This document shows, in pieces, positions 1 to 8,485 of a stretch of DNA of 64,000 nt. The number at the start of each line of letters is the position of its first letter. Positions within the stretch are counted from its first letter, which is position 1. The stretch is from Legionellaceae bacterium (lineage in GTDB: Bacteria; Pseudomonadota; Gammaproteobacteria; Legionellales; Legionellaceae). The position numbers and the translations under genes are program-made. A model generated the notes under the pieces. The model was given only the letters and a program-made list of their open reading frames with translations. It ran no database searches and was not told where the DNA came from. The stretch spans positions 62,001 through 126,000 of the forward strand of contig JAFIFT010000023.1 of assembly GCA_020831865.1 (NCBI GenBank), read 5' to 3'.

Positions 1-959
1 TCCGCCGCAACGAGCAACGCCGATAAGCGTCCCTCCAGGGCAGCCCTGGCCAGCTCACCGACATCATCAGAGCCCAATTGCTTCTCTTTAGCCTGATGGT
101 ATTTCTCAATAAGCGTGCTGAGCTGATGGAGATACTTTGGCTCCATCAGCGCCCAGGCTTTCTCACGCAGGGCCGTACGAGACAGGGCATCGGGGTGGGT
201 ATCGATACTGTCTGCGATTAAAAATGGATTATGACTGATGGAGTGGAAAAGATGGTGGTGCTCGGGCAGGGCGGCCAGAATGAGCGGCAAGCCTGAGGGG
301 CGCGAATAGGTCTGCAAAATCTTACGGTCAATCACTTTAAAAAACCGCAAGGCATCCTTATCCACTTCCTCTTTTTTTCCGCCATGTCCATGGTACATGG
401 CCGGGCCACTGGGACCATGGCCATAGGTTCCCACCGTCTGACGGGGGGCGGTCAGTTCTTCACCCAGAGCAGCCTCCAGGGTTCGAGGAATATCAGCGCT
501 GAGTTCAATTTCACGAAGGCTGTCACGATTTCCCTCAAATAATTTCACTTCCTGCCGATTCAGTCCCAGGATGTGATAGCGGTCAGCCGACTGTACCATT
601 CGGATCAACGGTTTGATATGAAAGGTATCGGCGACAATGGCCAATTCAGGGACTGTCCTGGGCAATCGATAGACTTGAAAAAAATCACCCGCTCCCAACA
701 CGGCCAATCCGCTATCATTGTGTTTCCAGAACGTAAAATCGTTGAGCAAGGCATAAAAGGGCTGTAGCAGCACTTGGGTTTCTGCCGCGGAATACTGTTG
801 TTGCAGGGACGCTTCCATACCTTTAACAAGATTTTTAAAACGGATACTATCCTGCTGATTATCGGGATGGCTACGATGGGTAGGCTGGTACAGCGACAGG
901 CAGGGAGACTGATCATACTGTATCAGTTGCCTCAACCGGTCATGTGTTAATTCATCCAT
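1..959 (-). CDS. baeRF-family (bacterial eRF1-like) protein, 3' end outside window
   Basis: A minus-strand frame starts at ATG 959 and stays open to the window edge, giving 319 codons without the C-terminus. A GGGAG ribosome binding site lies just upstream of the ATG. The N-terminus (MDELTHDRLRQLIQ) is followed by CLSLYQPTHRSHPDNQQD and IRFKNLVKGMEASL, which I recognise as typical of bacterial archaeo-eukaryotic release-factor-like (baeRF) proteins. A His/Gly-rich loop (YGHGPSGPAMYHGHGG) sits near residue 200, roughly where eRF1-like proteins vary. Members of this group are predicted to act on ribosomes or as hydrolases, but no defined role is established. It is divergent from the antiporter operon. 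Family assignment is moderately sure; biological function is unknown. Confidence 0.7.
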   Translation of the reverse strand, partial: MDELTHDRLRQLIQYDQSPCLSLYQPTHRSHPDNQQDSIRFKNLVKGMEASLQQQYSAAETQVLLQPFYALLNDFTFWKHNDSGLAVLGAGDFFQVYRLPRTVPELAIVADTFHIKPLIRMVQSADRYHILGLNRQEVKLFEGNRDSLREIELSADIPRTLEAALGEELTAPRQTVGTYGHGPSGPAMYHGHGGKKEEVDKDALRFFKVIDRKILQTYSRPSGLPLILAALPEHHHLFHSISHNPFLIADSIDTHPDALSRTALREKAWALMEPKYLHQLSTLIEKYHQAKEKQLGSDDVGELARAALEGRLSALLVAA

Positions 960-1190
960 TCTCTACTCTCCCTATAGCATGCCTATCTGGCGACCAGGTC
1001 AGGATATGGCCATCGGCAATCCGGACATTTCATTAGAGTTTAGACCAAAGCCGGGTGAAAAGTGAAGCCAGCACCCTGAAAAGTCTCTGGAACTAATGTC
1101 GCTGCAACGCTAACATGCTAGTATAGTATTGCGCATCATTGCCATTGTCGCGCAATACATGGCGGAATTACCGAAATGCAGGAGGGAGGC
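960..1190. other. Divergent intergenic region between baeRF gene and antiporter operon
   Basis: This 231-bp stretch must hold the outward promoters for both flanking genes. A TATAGT hexamer at 1122-1127 is a possible -10 for the antiporter operon, but no convincing -35 lies 16-18 bases upstream. No gene or RNA is visible. Confidence 0.4.
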
Positions 1191-1715
1191 ATGAACTCTG
1201 ATGGACAGCCGCGGGACGCCCGTATCGATGCGGCCATACGTGCGGCACTGCTGGCCGTCTTGTGGGGGATATTAACCCCGCCCGGAACCGGCGGGGCATG
1301 GGCCTTTGGGCTACCAGTTATTTTTGCCGCGACCGCCTTAAGCCTGGCCCTGACACCGACCATACACTGGCGTTGGCATACGCGTGCCAGTGCTCGTTTT
1401 CTCTGGTGTTTTCTGAGGGAGTCCTTAGCCGGCGGCATCGATATCGCCCGTCGTGTCTTTCACCCCAGGCTACCCATCCAGCCGGGTTTTGTGAGATACC
1501 GGGTTCGCCTGCGCAGTGCCGCGGCGCGGGTCTGCTTGATGAATGTGATAAGCCTCCTGCCCGGTACCCTGTCGGTAGCACTGCACGCCGATATCCTGAC
1601 CCTGCACGTGCTGGATAGCACGAGCCCTGTTCAACAGGATATTGAAGCACTCGAGCAACGGGTGGCTGCTGTGTTTTGCTTGGCGCTTCCCAATACAAAG
1701 GGCATGACCTCATGA
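1191..1715 (+). CDS. mnhE: Mrp/Mnh cation:proton antiporter subunit E
   Basis: A 174-residue membrane protein of the MrpE/MnhE family, the first gene of an antiporter operon. ATG 1191 was preferred to ATG 1176 because GGAGGGAGG lies directly before it. Two hydrophobic stretches near the N-terminus (around AALLAVLWGIL and LPVIFAATALSLAL) are followed by a cytoplasmic part containing the family-typical SLLPGTLSVAL and LHVLDS motifs. MrpE is an accessory subunit needed for stability or full activity of the complex rather than the ion path itself. The stop overlaps the start of the next gene by four bases (ATGA), which implies translational coupling. Confidence 0.88.
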   Translation: MNSDGQPRDARIDAAIRAALLAVLWGILTPPGTGGAWAFGLPVIFAATALSLALTPTIHWRWHTRASARFLWCFLRESLAGGIDIARRVFHPRLPIQPGFVRYRVRLRSAAARVCLMNVISLLPGTLSVALHADILTLHVLDSTSPVQQDIEALEQRVAAVFCLALPNTKGMTS

Positions 1716-1993
1716 CGCTTGTCACCTTGGCTGCGGCTATTTTTTTATTGTGCACACTGGTCATGGGCATGTTTCGTGTGGTGCGGGGACCGACAGCGGC
1801 AGACCGCATGCTGGTGGCGCAGCTCTTTGGTACGACAGGCGTCGCTATCCTGCTTTTGCTGGCACAGGCATGGGATGCCCCGGCACTCAACGATATTGCC
1901 CTCATTTTTGCCCTGCTGGCGGCCATAGTGGGTATCACTTTTGTCCGTCGCTATCCCCTCCCTGAGGCAAACGAAGAAGAGGAGCAACCATGA
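1712..1993 (+). CDS. mnhF: Mrp/Mnh antiporter subunit F
   Basis: A 93-residue protein with three predicted membrane helices. The VVRGPTAADRMLVAQLFGT segment is the hallmark of MrpF/MnhF. The start at 1712 overlaps the mnhE stop as ATGA. An upstream in-frame start (1676) exists but would extend 36 bases into mnhE and was not chosen. The C-terminus is short and acidic (EANEEEEQP). It is a small inner-membrane subunit of the multisubunit sodium/proton antiporter, and its stop overlaps the next gene. Confidence 0.88.
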   Translation: MTLVTLAAAIFLLCTLVMGMFRVVRGPTAADRMLVAQLFGTTGVAILLLLAQAWDAPALNDIALIFALLAAIVGITFVRRYPLPEANEEEEQP

Positions 1994-2292
1994 GCATCAT
2001 CGATGGGCTATCCTGTCTGTTCATCGCCTTGGGAGCCTTTTTTTTCCTGGCCGGCTCGCTGGGACTGGTTCGTTTCCCGGATGTCTTCACGCGCTTACAT
2101 GCCCTGACCAAAGCAGATAACCTTGGCTTGGGCTTTATTGTAGCCGCATTGCTGCTTCAGTCTCCCTCATGGAGACTTATCGTAAAATATAGTATGATTT
2201 GGCTGTTGGTGTTACTGAGCAGTGCGACGATCGGTAGTTTAATTGCCGGCTTTGTACGCAAAAGCGAGCCGGGGAGGGAGCCGCGGGAATGA
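1990..2292 (+). CDS. mnhG: Mrp/Mnh antiporter subunit G
   Basis: A 100-residue protein with three hydrophobic helices. The sequence GSLGLVRFPDVFTRLHALTKA, followed by DNLGLGFIVAALLLQ, is the conserved core of the MrpG/MnhG/PhaG family, whose members are about 100 residues long. It overlaps mnhF by four bases and the next gene by four bases, so it is part of one tightly coupled operon. It forms part of the membrane antiporter complex with E and F. Confidence 0.9.
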   Translation: MSIIDGLSCLFIALGAFFFLAGSLGLVRFPDVFTRLHALTKADNLGLGFIVAALLLQSPSWRLIVKYSMIWLLVLLSSATIGSLIAGFVRKSEPGREPRE

Positions 2293-3278
2293 TGGTGCTT
2301 TTTGACAGTCTGTTGATCCTGTCGCTGCTTTGGCTGGCATGGCGTGCTCTGACAGCAACGAATCTATTCCAGGCCGTGGTTCTGTTTATTGCCTTTGGTT
2401 TGCTGATGGCGCTGATATGGGCGCGGCTGCGTGCACCCGATATCGCCATGGCTGAAGCGGCCATTGGCTCGGGATTAACCGGCGCTTTGTTTTTAGCCAC
2501 GCTGGGCCGGCTGCACGACAAGGCCTATCGGGCAGAGGATGCCTGCCGGCAGAGAAGGGTTGCGCTTCCCCGCCGCGCTGCCAGGCTCATACAACTTGCT
2601 ATCCTGCTCGTTCTGGCGACACTGGCCGCCTTGAGCGCCTGGGCGCTCTGCACCCTGCCAACGCAGAGCGCCGGGTTACTCACCGAAGTACAGACGCATC
2701 TGCACAACAGCGGTGTCCGGAATCCGGTAACCGCAGTGTTACTGAACTTCCGAGCCTATGATACCTTGCTTGAGATTGCGGTTTTATTGCTGGCGGTGAT
2801 TGCGGTGTGGTCACTGGCAGTAGCCGAATTCAACCCGCCGGTTCTGCCACTACCATTGTTGCAGTCCGCACTGGTCCATCTTCTGAGCCCAGTGATGCTC
2901 ATCGTTGCCGGCTATGCCCTGTGGATAGGCACGTCCGCACCGGGAGGTGCCTTCCAGGCTGGCGCCATTCTGGGGGGAGCCGGGGTTTTGCTGCTGCTGT
3001 CCAATGCGGTTCCCGTGCTGCTCCTCTCTAATACCTGGCCCATCCGCGGGATTTTGATTTTAGGTTTGAGCAGTTTTATCCTTGTGGCCTGCGGTGTGAT
3101 GCTTCCGGCCGGGCAGCTTTTACAATATCCTCCCGCATGGGCCGGAGCGCTGATCTTGTGTATCGAAATCACCGCCACTCTGTCTATTGCCGCAACACTC
3201 AGCTTTTTATTCATCGCCGGCAGGCCGCCTTGCCCGGCTGCCCTGCGCACAACGCCAGCCGCCGAAAGGGAATCCTGA
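2289..3278 (+). CDS. Fused MbhD-MbhE-MnhB antiporter subunit
   Basis: A 329-residue membrane protein that joins three modules. Residues 1-80 match DUF4040/MbhD (ARLRAPDIAMAEAAIGSGLTGALF), normally the C-terminal part of MrpA. Residues about 95-175 resemble MbhE (NPVTAVLLNFRAYDTLLEIAVLLLA). Residues about 190-310 match MnhB (LVHLLSPVMLIVAGYALWIG, then APGGAFQAGAILGG). In canonical Mrp operons the first two modules are the tail of the large MrpA and MnhB is separate. Here MrpA is not present as one chain, so this protein supplies its tail. Start overlaps mnhG by four bases. The domain calls are from sequence; the fusion is continuous in one frame with no sign of error. Confidence 0.82.
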   Translation: MMVLFDSLLILSLLWLAWRALTATNLFQAVVLFIAFGLLMALIWARLRAPDIAMAEAAIGSGLTGALFLATLGRLHDKAYRAEDACRQRRVALPRRAARLIQLAILLVLATLAALSAWALCTLPTQSAGLLTEVQTHLHNSGVRNPVTAVLLNFRAYDTLLEIAVLLLAVIAVWSLAVAEFNPPVLPLPLLQSALVHLLSPVMLIVAGYALWIGTSAPGGAFQAGAILGGAGVLLLLSNAVPVLLLSNTWPIRGILILGLSSFILVACGVMLPAGQLLQYPPAWAGALILCIEITATLSIAATLSFLFIAGRPPCPAALRTTPAAERES

Positions 3279-3280
3279 AC

Positions 3281-3583
3281 ATGTCGTCACCTCTACTCTA
3301 TGCCCTGGCCGGGGTGGTCCTTTTTTTTCTCGCCTTCTATGGCATGTTCATGCGCGTGCATTTAGTGCAAAAAATGATAGCCGCCAACATCATGGCCGCT
3401 GGCGTCTTTCTGATTTTGATTGCCATGGCCGCCCGAAACAACCCACCCGACCCGGTACCCCATGCCATGGTACTCACCGGAATAGTGGTCGCTGTCGCGC
3501 TCACCGCCTTTGCCCTGGTGCTGGCCGGACGTCTGCACGCACTGAGTGGACGCTGTAGCCTGTCTGAGGAAGCCGAGCCATGA
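3281..3583 (+). CDS. mnhC: Mrp/Mnh antiporter subunit C (NuoK-like)
   Basis: A 100-residue, three-helix protein related to NuoK. Conserved features include MIAANIMAAGVFLILIA and the NNPPDPVPHAMVLTGIVVA stretch, which is the signature of MrpC (DPxPqAlVLTaIVV). The ATG at 3281 follows two bases after the stop of the previous gene. A longer reading in the same frame would start inside the upstream gene and was rejected. The end overlaps the next gene by four bases. Part of the proton/cation channel region of the complex. Confidence 0.9.
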   Translation: MSSPLLYALAGVVLFFLAFYGMFMRVHLVQKMIAANIMAAGVFLILIAMAARNNPPDPVPHAMVLTGIVVAVALTAFALVLAGRLHALSGRCSLSEEAEP

Positions 3584-5079
3584 GTCGCTATATGATAGAA
3601 TCCAGTATCATCTGGCTGATTTTTCTGCCCCTTGCCACGGCTATAGCCGCCTTTCTGCTGCCGCGCCTGGCCAGAGCACTCGGTCTTTTGACCGCACTCA
3701 TGCTCTGGCTTCCCCTGGCAGGCTTAGCCTGCCAACTCCTGCGCCACGGTACTCAGCACTATGCGCTTGGCGGCTGGCAGGCACCGCTTGGCATTCATTT
3801 GCGTGCCGATGGCTTAAGCTTTTTTATGCTGCTGACGGTAGCACTGGTGGGCTTTTTCGTCAGTCTCTATTCAGCCGCTTATTTTTGCAAACGCACAGAT
3901 TCCGCGCGCGCAAAGCCGCAGCAAGGGACCTATTTCTGGCCGTCGTGGCTGTTTTTGTGGGCCTCACTCAATGCCCTGTTTCTGTCAGACGATATTTTTA
4001 ATATTTATGTTGCCCTGGAGTTGCTGAGCGTAGCGGCGATTGCTTTGACCGCATTGGCACGCACCGCAACCGCGCAGATGGCAGCTATGCGCTACCTGCT
4101 CGTCAGCCTGCTGGGCTCGCTGTTTTATCTTTTTGCCATCGCGCTCGTGTATGCCGCCTATGCAAGCCTGGATTTGGGACTGCTCAAGCAGCGCTTGAGT
4201 ACGGAACCTGTGGTGCTGCTCATTGTTGGATTCATGAGCACGGGGCTAATCATGAAAACGGCTTTGTTTCCTCTGCATTTCTGGCTTCCACCAGCGCATG
4301 CCGCCGCGCCTGCCCCCGTCAGCGCGCTGCTGTCTGCCCTGGTGGTGAAAGCGTCACTGTATCTACTGCTGCGTCTATGGTTTGAGACTTTTTCCTCTCT
4401 CCCTTTGGCTCAGGGTAAGAGCGCGTTGGGTATCTTGGGGGCGGGAGCCATTCTCTGGGGCTCTTATCAGGCCTATCGACAGGCACATTTGAAAACCATG
4501 ATAGCCTATTCCACCGTAGCGCAGCTCGGCTATATCTTCCTGATGTTCCCTTTAGCTGCAGGCAGCAGTGCTTTTACCGCCTGGGCGGGCGGGCTGTACT
4601 TTCTGCTCTCGCATGCCTGCGCCAAAGCCGCTGTGTTTTTTTGCGCCGGCAACCTCATGCGGGTTGCCGGCCATGATCGTATTTCAGAATTAAGCGGTAC
4701 CATGAAGGCCTGTCCCCTGTCGATGTTTGCGTTTGGATTGGCGGCAGTCAGTCTGATTGGGCTCCCCCCCAGTGGTGGCTTTATCGCCAAATGGATGCTG
4801 CTCAATGCGGCATTGGCCAGCGGGCAATGGTGGTGGGTGCTGGTGATACTGGCAGGAACGCTTCTGTCTGCCGCCTATCTCATGCGCATTCTAAAGCTGC
4901 CCTTCAGCGAGTCGCCACCGAAACGACCGCGCGCCTTAGTCTCCTTTGCCCTGGAGGGAACCGCCTTGCTGCTTGCGCTGGGCACCATTGCTCTGGGCTT
5001 TGTCGCTCCGATTTTTCTGGACTATCTGCGCATTGGCGCGCCTTTCAGCGGCTCGCTGCTCACCGGAGGGGCGCCATGA
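3580..5079 (+). CDS. mnhD: Mrp/Mnh antiporter subunit D (NuoL/M/N-like), first copy
   Basis: A 499-residue polytopic protein of the Proton_antipo_M family. A glutamate within VALELLSVAAIAL is in the position of the conserved transmembrane Glu of MrpD/NuoN-type subunits. KTALFPLHFWLPPAHAAAPAPVSALLSALVVKASLYLLLR carries the conserved Lys and His-containing helix, and HLKTMIAYSTVAQLGYI is the second signature. These residues form the proton path in the family. It is the first of three such subunits in the operon and overlaps mnhC by four bases. Confidence 0.9.
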   Translation: MSRYMIESSIIWLIFLPLATAIAAFLLPRLARALGLLTALMLWLPLAGLACQLLRHGTQHYALGGWQAPLGIHLRADGLSFFMLLTVALVGFFVSLYSAAYFCKRTDSARAKPQQGTYFWPSWLFLWASLNALFLSDDIFNIYVALELLSVAAIALTALARTATAQMAAMRYLLVSLLGSLFYLFAIALVYAAYASLDLGLLKQRLSTEPVVLLIVGFMSTGLIMKTALFPLHFWLPPAHAAAPAPVSALLSALVVKASLYLLLRLWFETFSSLPLAQGKSALGILGAGAILWGSYQAYRQAHLKTMIAYSTVAQLGYIFLMFPLAAGSSAFTAWAGGLYFLLSHACAKAAVFFCAGNLMRVAGHDRISELSGTMKACPLSMFAFGLAAVSLIGLPPSGGFIAKWMLLNAALASGQWWWVLVILAGTLLSAAYLMRILKLPFSESPPKRPRALVSFALEGTALLLALGTIALGFVAPIFLDYLRIGAPFSGSLLTGGAP

Positions 5080-6572
5080 CCCTCAACAGCACCCTTATCG
5101 TCTTATTGCTGCTGAGTTCACTCATGCCGGCGGTTATGATTTTTTGCTTACAAGAACATCAGCATCGCAGGAGAACCTGGATCAATATGACAGGCGCCAG
5201 CATCAAGCTCGTTCTGCTGGCGCTCATGATTTGGGGCTGGCTTGGCGGACAAAATTATGAGTTTCGCCTACAGCTACTGCCAAAACTGGAGCTGTTATTG
5301 CGTCTGGATGCGCTGTCGGTCCTCTTTGCCAGCCTGTCGGCGCTGCTCTGGTTTTTGACCACGATCTATGCCGTGGGTTATTTAAAACATACAGCGCATC
5401 AGGTGCGTTTTTTTGGTTTTTTCAGCCTCTGTGTGAATGCAACCGTGGGTATTTCTCTGGCCGGCAACCTGATTACCTTCCTGATCTTCTATGAGCTTTT
5501 GACCCTCTCCACCTATCCTCTGGTTGTCCACCGCGGTACCCGGGAGTCGCATCAGGCCGGGCGCTTGTACCTGATCTATACGATGACCGGTGGCGCCGCC
5601 CTCACCCTGGGGATTGCCTGGCTGATGAGCCTGGCAGGTCCGCTTGAATTTACCAGTGGCGGCGCACTGGCCTCCGTAGCAGAACAACATGCGCAGAGCC
5701 TCAGGATGATTTTCGTTTTATCGGTAGCAGGGCTAGGGGTCAAAGCCAGTTTGGTTCCCCTGCATGGCTGGCTACCCAGGGCGATGGTCGCGCCAGCACC
5801 CGTCAGTGCATTACTGCATGCTGTTGCCGTTGTCAAAGCCGGTGCCTTTGGCATTGTGCGATTGGTCTATAATGTCTATGGTGTTGAGCTGGCATCGCAG
5901 CTTGGCCTGATGAGTGGGCTGGCTATCGTTGCCGCAATCACGATCGTGTACGGCTCGATGGTGGCGGCTTTTCAGAATGATATAAAACGATTGCTGGCCT
6001 ACTCAACAGTAAGCCAAGTTTCTTATATCACCCTGGGTGTGGCAATATTTGGTCCGCTGGCCTCAATTGGCGGTCTCATTCATCTGGTGAACCAGGGCCT
6101 GATGAAAATTACCCTGTTTTTTTGTGCGGGAAGCTTTGCGACCACGCTGGGCATTCATCGCGTCGATGAACTAGACGGCGTAGGCCAACGTATGCCCTGG
6201 ACGATGGCGGCATTTACGGTGGGCGCACTGGGCATGATTGGTTTGCCCCCCCTGGCGGGCTTTATCAGCAAATGGTACCTGGCCACAGGTGCTCTGTTAG
6301 AGGGGCATGCATGGGTCGTCGTGGTGCTGATAGTCAGCAGCTTGTTGAATATGATCTATTTCCTGCCGCTCCTCTATGCCGGTTGGTTTAAAGCGCACAA
6401 AGCGCCCTGGCCAGGCCCGGAACGCCCGATGAGCCAAGCGGTGCATGGCATGCTGCTGGCCCCTGCGCTGGTAACCGGATTGCTGGTCATCCTCATCGGT
6501 GTTTTTGCCAGCGCCCCTTTTATGCCGCTTGAATGGGCACGGCTGTTGGTCTTTTTGGAGTACCCGCGATGA
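5076..6572 (+). CDS. NuoL/M/N-like antiporter subunit, second copy
   Basis: A 498-residue membrane protein of the Proton_antipo_M family. The ATG at 5076 overlaps the upstream stop as ATGA; a longer in-frame reading from 4791 lies entirely within mnhD and is spurious. Conserved pieces are FLIFYELLTLSTYPLVVH (transmembrane Glu), KASLVPLHGWLPRAMVAPAPVSALLHAVAVVKAG, and DIKRLLAYSTVSQVSYI. It resembles MrpD and NuoM most, so it is a second proton-translocating unit. The next gene overlaps its stop. Confidence 0.85.
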   Translation: MTLNSTLIVLLLLSSLMPAVMIFCLQEHQHRRRTWINMTGASIKLVLLALMIWGWLGGQNYEFRLQLLPKLELLLRLDALSVLFASLSALLWFLTTIYAVGYLKHTAHQVRFFGFFSLCVNATVGISLAGNLITFLIFYELLTLSTYPLVVHRGTRESHQAGRLYLIYTMTGGAALTLGIAWLMSLAGPLEFTSGGALASVAEQHAQSLRMIFVLSVAGLGVKASLVPLHGWLPRAMVAPAPVSALLHAVAVVKAGAFGIVRLVYNVYGVELASQLGLMSGLAIVAAITIVYGSMVAAFQNDIKRLLAYSTVSQVSYITLGVAIFGPLASIGGLIHLVNQGLMKITLFFCAGSFATTLGIHRVDELDGVGQRMPWTMAAFTVGALGMIGLPPLAGFISKWYLATGALLEGHAWVVVVLIVSSLLNMIYFLPLLYAGWFKAHKAPWPGPERPMSQAVHGMLLAPALVTGLLVILIGVFASAPFMPLEWARLLVFLEYPR

Positions 6573-8440
6573 TGCCAGAGGCAAATCTCCCTCATGTTGC
6601 GACACTGTTATTGAGTATGGCGCTGTGTACTCCGCTCCTGTGCAGCATCCTTGTTTTGACCTGTTATCGCCCGTTTATGATCCACATCGCCCCCTGGGCC
6701 GCATTTCCAGCCTTGCTCGCCGCGCTGATGGTGCCCACAGGCAGTACGATTGAATGGAACTGGGTCCTGCTCGGCACCCGACTGGGCATCGATAGCACGA
6801 GCCAAATTTTTCTTTTTTTTACGGCCTTGTTATGGCTGGTTGCCGGAATTTTTGCCTGCGCCTCCCTTGCCGCCGACCCCCGACGCCACGCGTTTTTCCG
6901 CTTTTATTTGCTGGCGATGAGCGGCAATATTGGCCTGACGCTCGCCCAGGATATCGCGTCATTTTACGCCTTTTTTGCGCTGCTGAGCTTCTCCTCCTAT
7001 GCCTTTGTTGTGCACAACCAAACCCCGGAAGCCTTCCGAGCTGCCCGTATTTATATGTCCTTTGTGGTATTGGGGGAGTTGATGTTATTTGCCGGCTTTG
7101 TCCTGAGTGCCGCCATGATGGGTACGATAAGATTGCCCGTTGCGCCGGGACTGGCCTGGAGCCCTCTGCTGATGACCCTGCTTTTTTTTGGTTTTGGAAT
7201 CAAGGCGGGCGTGGTGCCGCTGCATGTATGGCTACCCCTTGCCCACCCTGTCGCACCAACCGCAGCGAGCGCGGTATTAAGCGGCGCCATCATCAAGGCC
7301 GGACTATTGGGCTGGCTGCGCTTTTTGCCTCTGGGTGAGATAGTATGGCCTGAGTGGGGAAACCTGTTACTTGGCCTGGGTTTGGCTGCCGCAGGCTATG
7401 CGACATTGGTAGGGGTGACGCAAACCAATCCCAAAACGGTGTTAGCCTATTCGAGCATCAGTCAAGTCGGATTAATAACTCTGGCCGTTGGCGCCGCCTT
7501 TCTCGCACCGGACACGGGAGGCGACGTGCACAAAGCAGTGCTGCTGTATAGTCTTCACCATAGCCTGGCCAAAGGCGCGCTGTTTCTGGGGGTTGCGGTA
7601 TCAGCAGCAGCAGGCGCGACTGGCAAAAAATGGATCCTGGCCGTGCTACTGCTTGTGGCGCTGGCATTAGCCGGCGCGCCATTCAGTAGCGGTATGATTG
7701 CCAAAGCAGCGCTGAAATCGCTGACCCTGGCGCTGCCCGGTCAATGGGGCGTATGGCTCCCGACGCTCCTATCCCTGGCGGCAGCAGGCAGCACCCTGTT
7801 AATGGCCCGTTTTCTCTATCTGCTGTGGTGGCAAAAAACAGAAGAGGGCGCTTTGAGCGCCGGTTTATGGCTGCCGTGGCTGGCATTAAGCGCAGCGAGC
7901 GCCACCATCGTCTTCCTCTGGCCAGCCGCCACCGCCCTCAGCCCGGACACGGCGAGCGCGCTGCCGTGGTTAGCAGCGCTCGGACCTATTGGTTGCGGCG
8001 CGCTAATAGCCTGCGGCGTTTGCGGGATAGCACGCTATTGCCGACTGCCTTATCCGGCCATTCCTGCCGGCGATATGGTGGTCGTGGGCAAAGCCTTTCC
8101 AGTCCTGTGGCGAAGATGCCGGCAGAGTGCGCGCAGGCTCCGCACGTTGGTACCGTCCCTTCCTGCTGCCATGCTCTCCGACGTGTTCAGGCAAAGACGC
8201 ACGAGCGCGTCTTTGCCTGTCTCTGCTGAAATACTGATGCGCAAATGGCCCATATTTGGCCTGCTATTGCTCTTCTTGACCCTTGCGCTGATAGTGCTGC
8301 TCAACATCAGTAGCTCCTTTCCAACAGCAACAGCTCACAGCGCAGAATATGCCAACAAATCCAGACCAGCCCAACCTCCCGCTGCACCCTCGCGTGCAAA
8401 CCTTCTCACCGCTTGCCAGGTGACAAAATTTAGTGCATAA
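6569..8440 (+). CDS. NuoL/M/N-like antiporter subunit, third copy with extended C-terminus
   Basis: A 623-residue polytopic protein, also Proton_antipo_M. It has KAGVVPLHVWLPLAHPVAPTAASAVLSGAIIKAG and KTVLAYSSISQVGLI in the usual order, so the helix and lysine pattern is kept. It is about 120 residues longer than its two neighbours. The extra C-terminal part includes a PAGDMVVVGKAF-like segment similar to the end of hydrogenase-4 component B/NuoL proteins, a basic stretch (RRCRQSARRLR), and a final helix (FGLLLLFLTLALIVLL). ATG 6569 overlaps the previous stop. This is the last gene of the operon, and a promoter for the next gene lies within its 3' end. Confidence 0.83.
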   Translation: MMPEANLPHVATLLLSMALCTPLLCSILVLTCYRPFMIHIAPWAAFPALLAALMVPTGSTIEWNWVLLGTRLGIDSTSQIFLFFTALLWLVAGIFACASLAADPRRHAFFRFYLLAMSGNIGLTLAQDIASFYAFFALLSFSSYAFVVHNQTPEAFRAARIYMSFVVLGELMLFAGFVLSAAMMGTIRLPVAPGLAWSPLLMTLLFFGFGIKAGVVPLHVWLPLAHPVAPTAASAVLSGAIIKAGLLGWLRFLPLGEIVWPEWGNLLLGLGLAAAGYATLVGVTQTNPKTVLAYSSISQVGLITLAVGAAFLAPDTGGDVHKAVLLYSLHHSLAKGALFLGVAVSAAAGATGKKWILAVLLLVALALAGAPFSSGMIAKAALKSLTLALPGQWGVWLPTLLSLAAAGSTLLMARFLYLLWWQKTEEGALSAGLWLPWLALSAASATIVFLWPAATALSPDTASALPWLAALGPIGCGALIACGVCGIARYCRLPYPAIPAGDMVVVGKAFPVLWRRCRQSARRLRTLVPSLPAAMLSDVFRQRRTSASLPVSAEILMRKWPIFGLLLLFLTLALIVLLNISSSFPTATAHSAEYANKSRPAQPPAAPSRANLLTACQVTKFSA

Positions 8441-8441
8441 T
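8413..8441 (+). promoter_or_regulatory. Sigma-70-like promoter for the orphan gene at 8486
   Basis: TTGCCA at 8413-8418 and CATAAT at 8436-8441 are separated by exactly 17 bases. They overlap the last codons of the antiporter operon and sit about 45 bases before the ATG at 8486. This suggests the orphan gene is transcribed separately. Confidence 0.5.
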
Positions 8442-8485
8442 GGAGATGCAGCTCTCAGAAAAACGTCAACAGCGAGGTGGTCAGC

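Noticed and set aside
1318..1938. 206-codon minus-strand ORF
   Set aside because: It lies antisense to mnhE and mnhF, which are well supported, and its sequence looks random.
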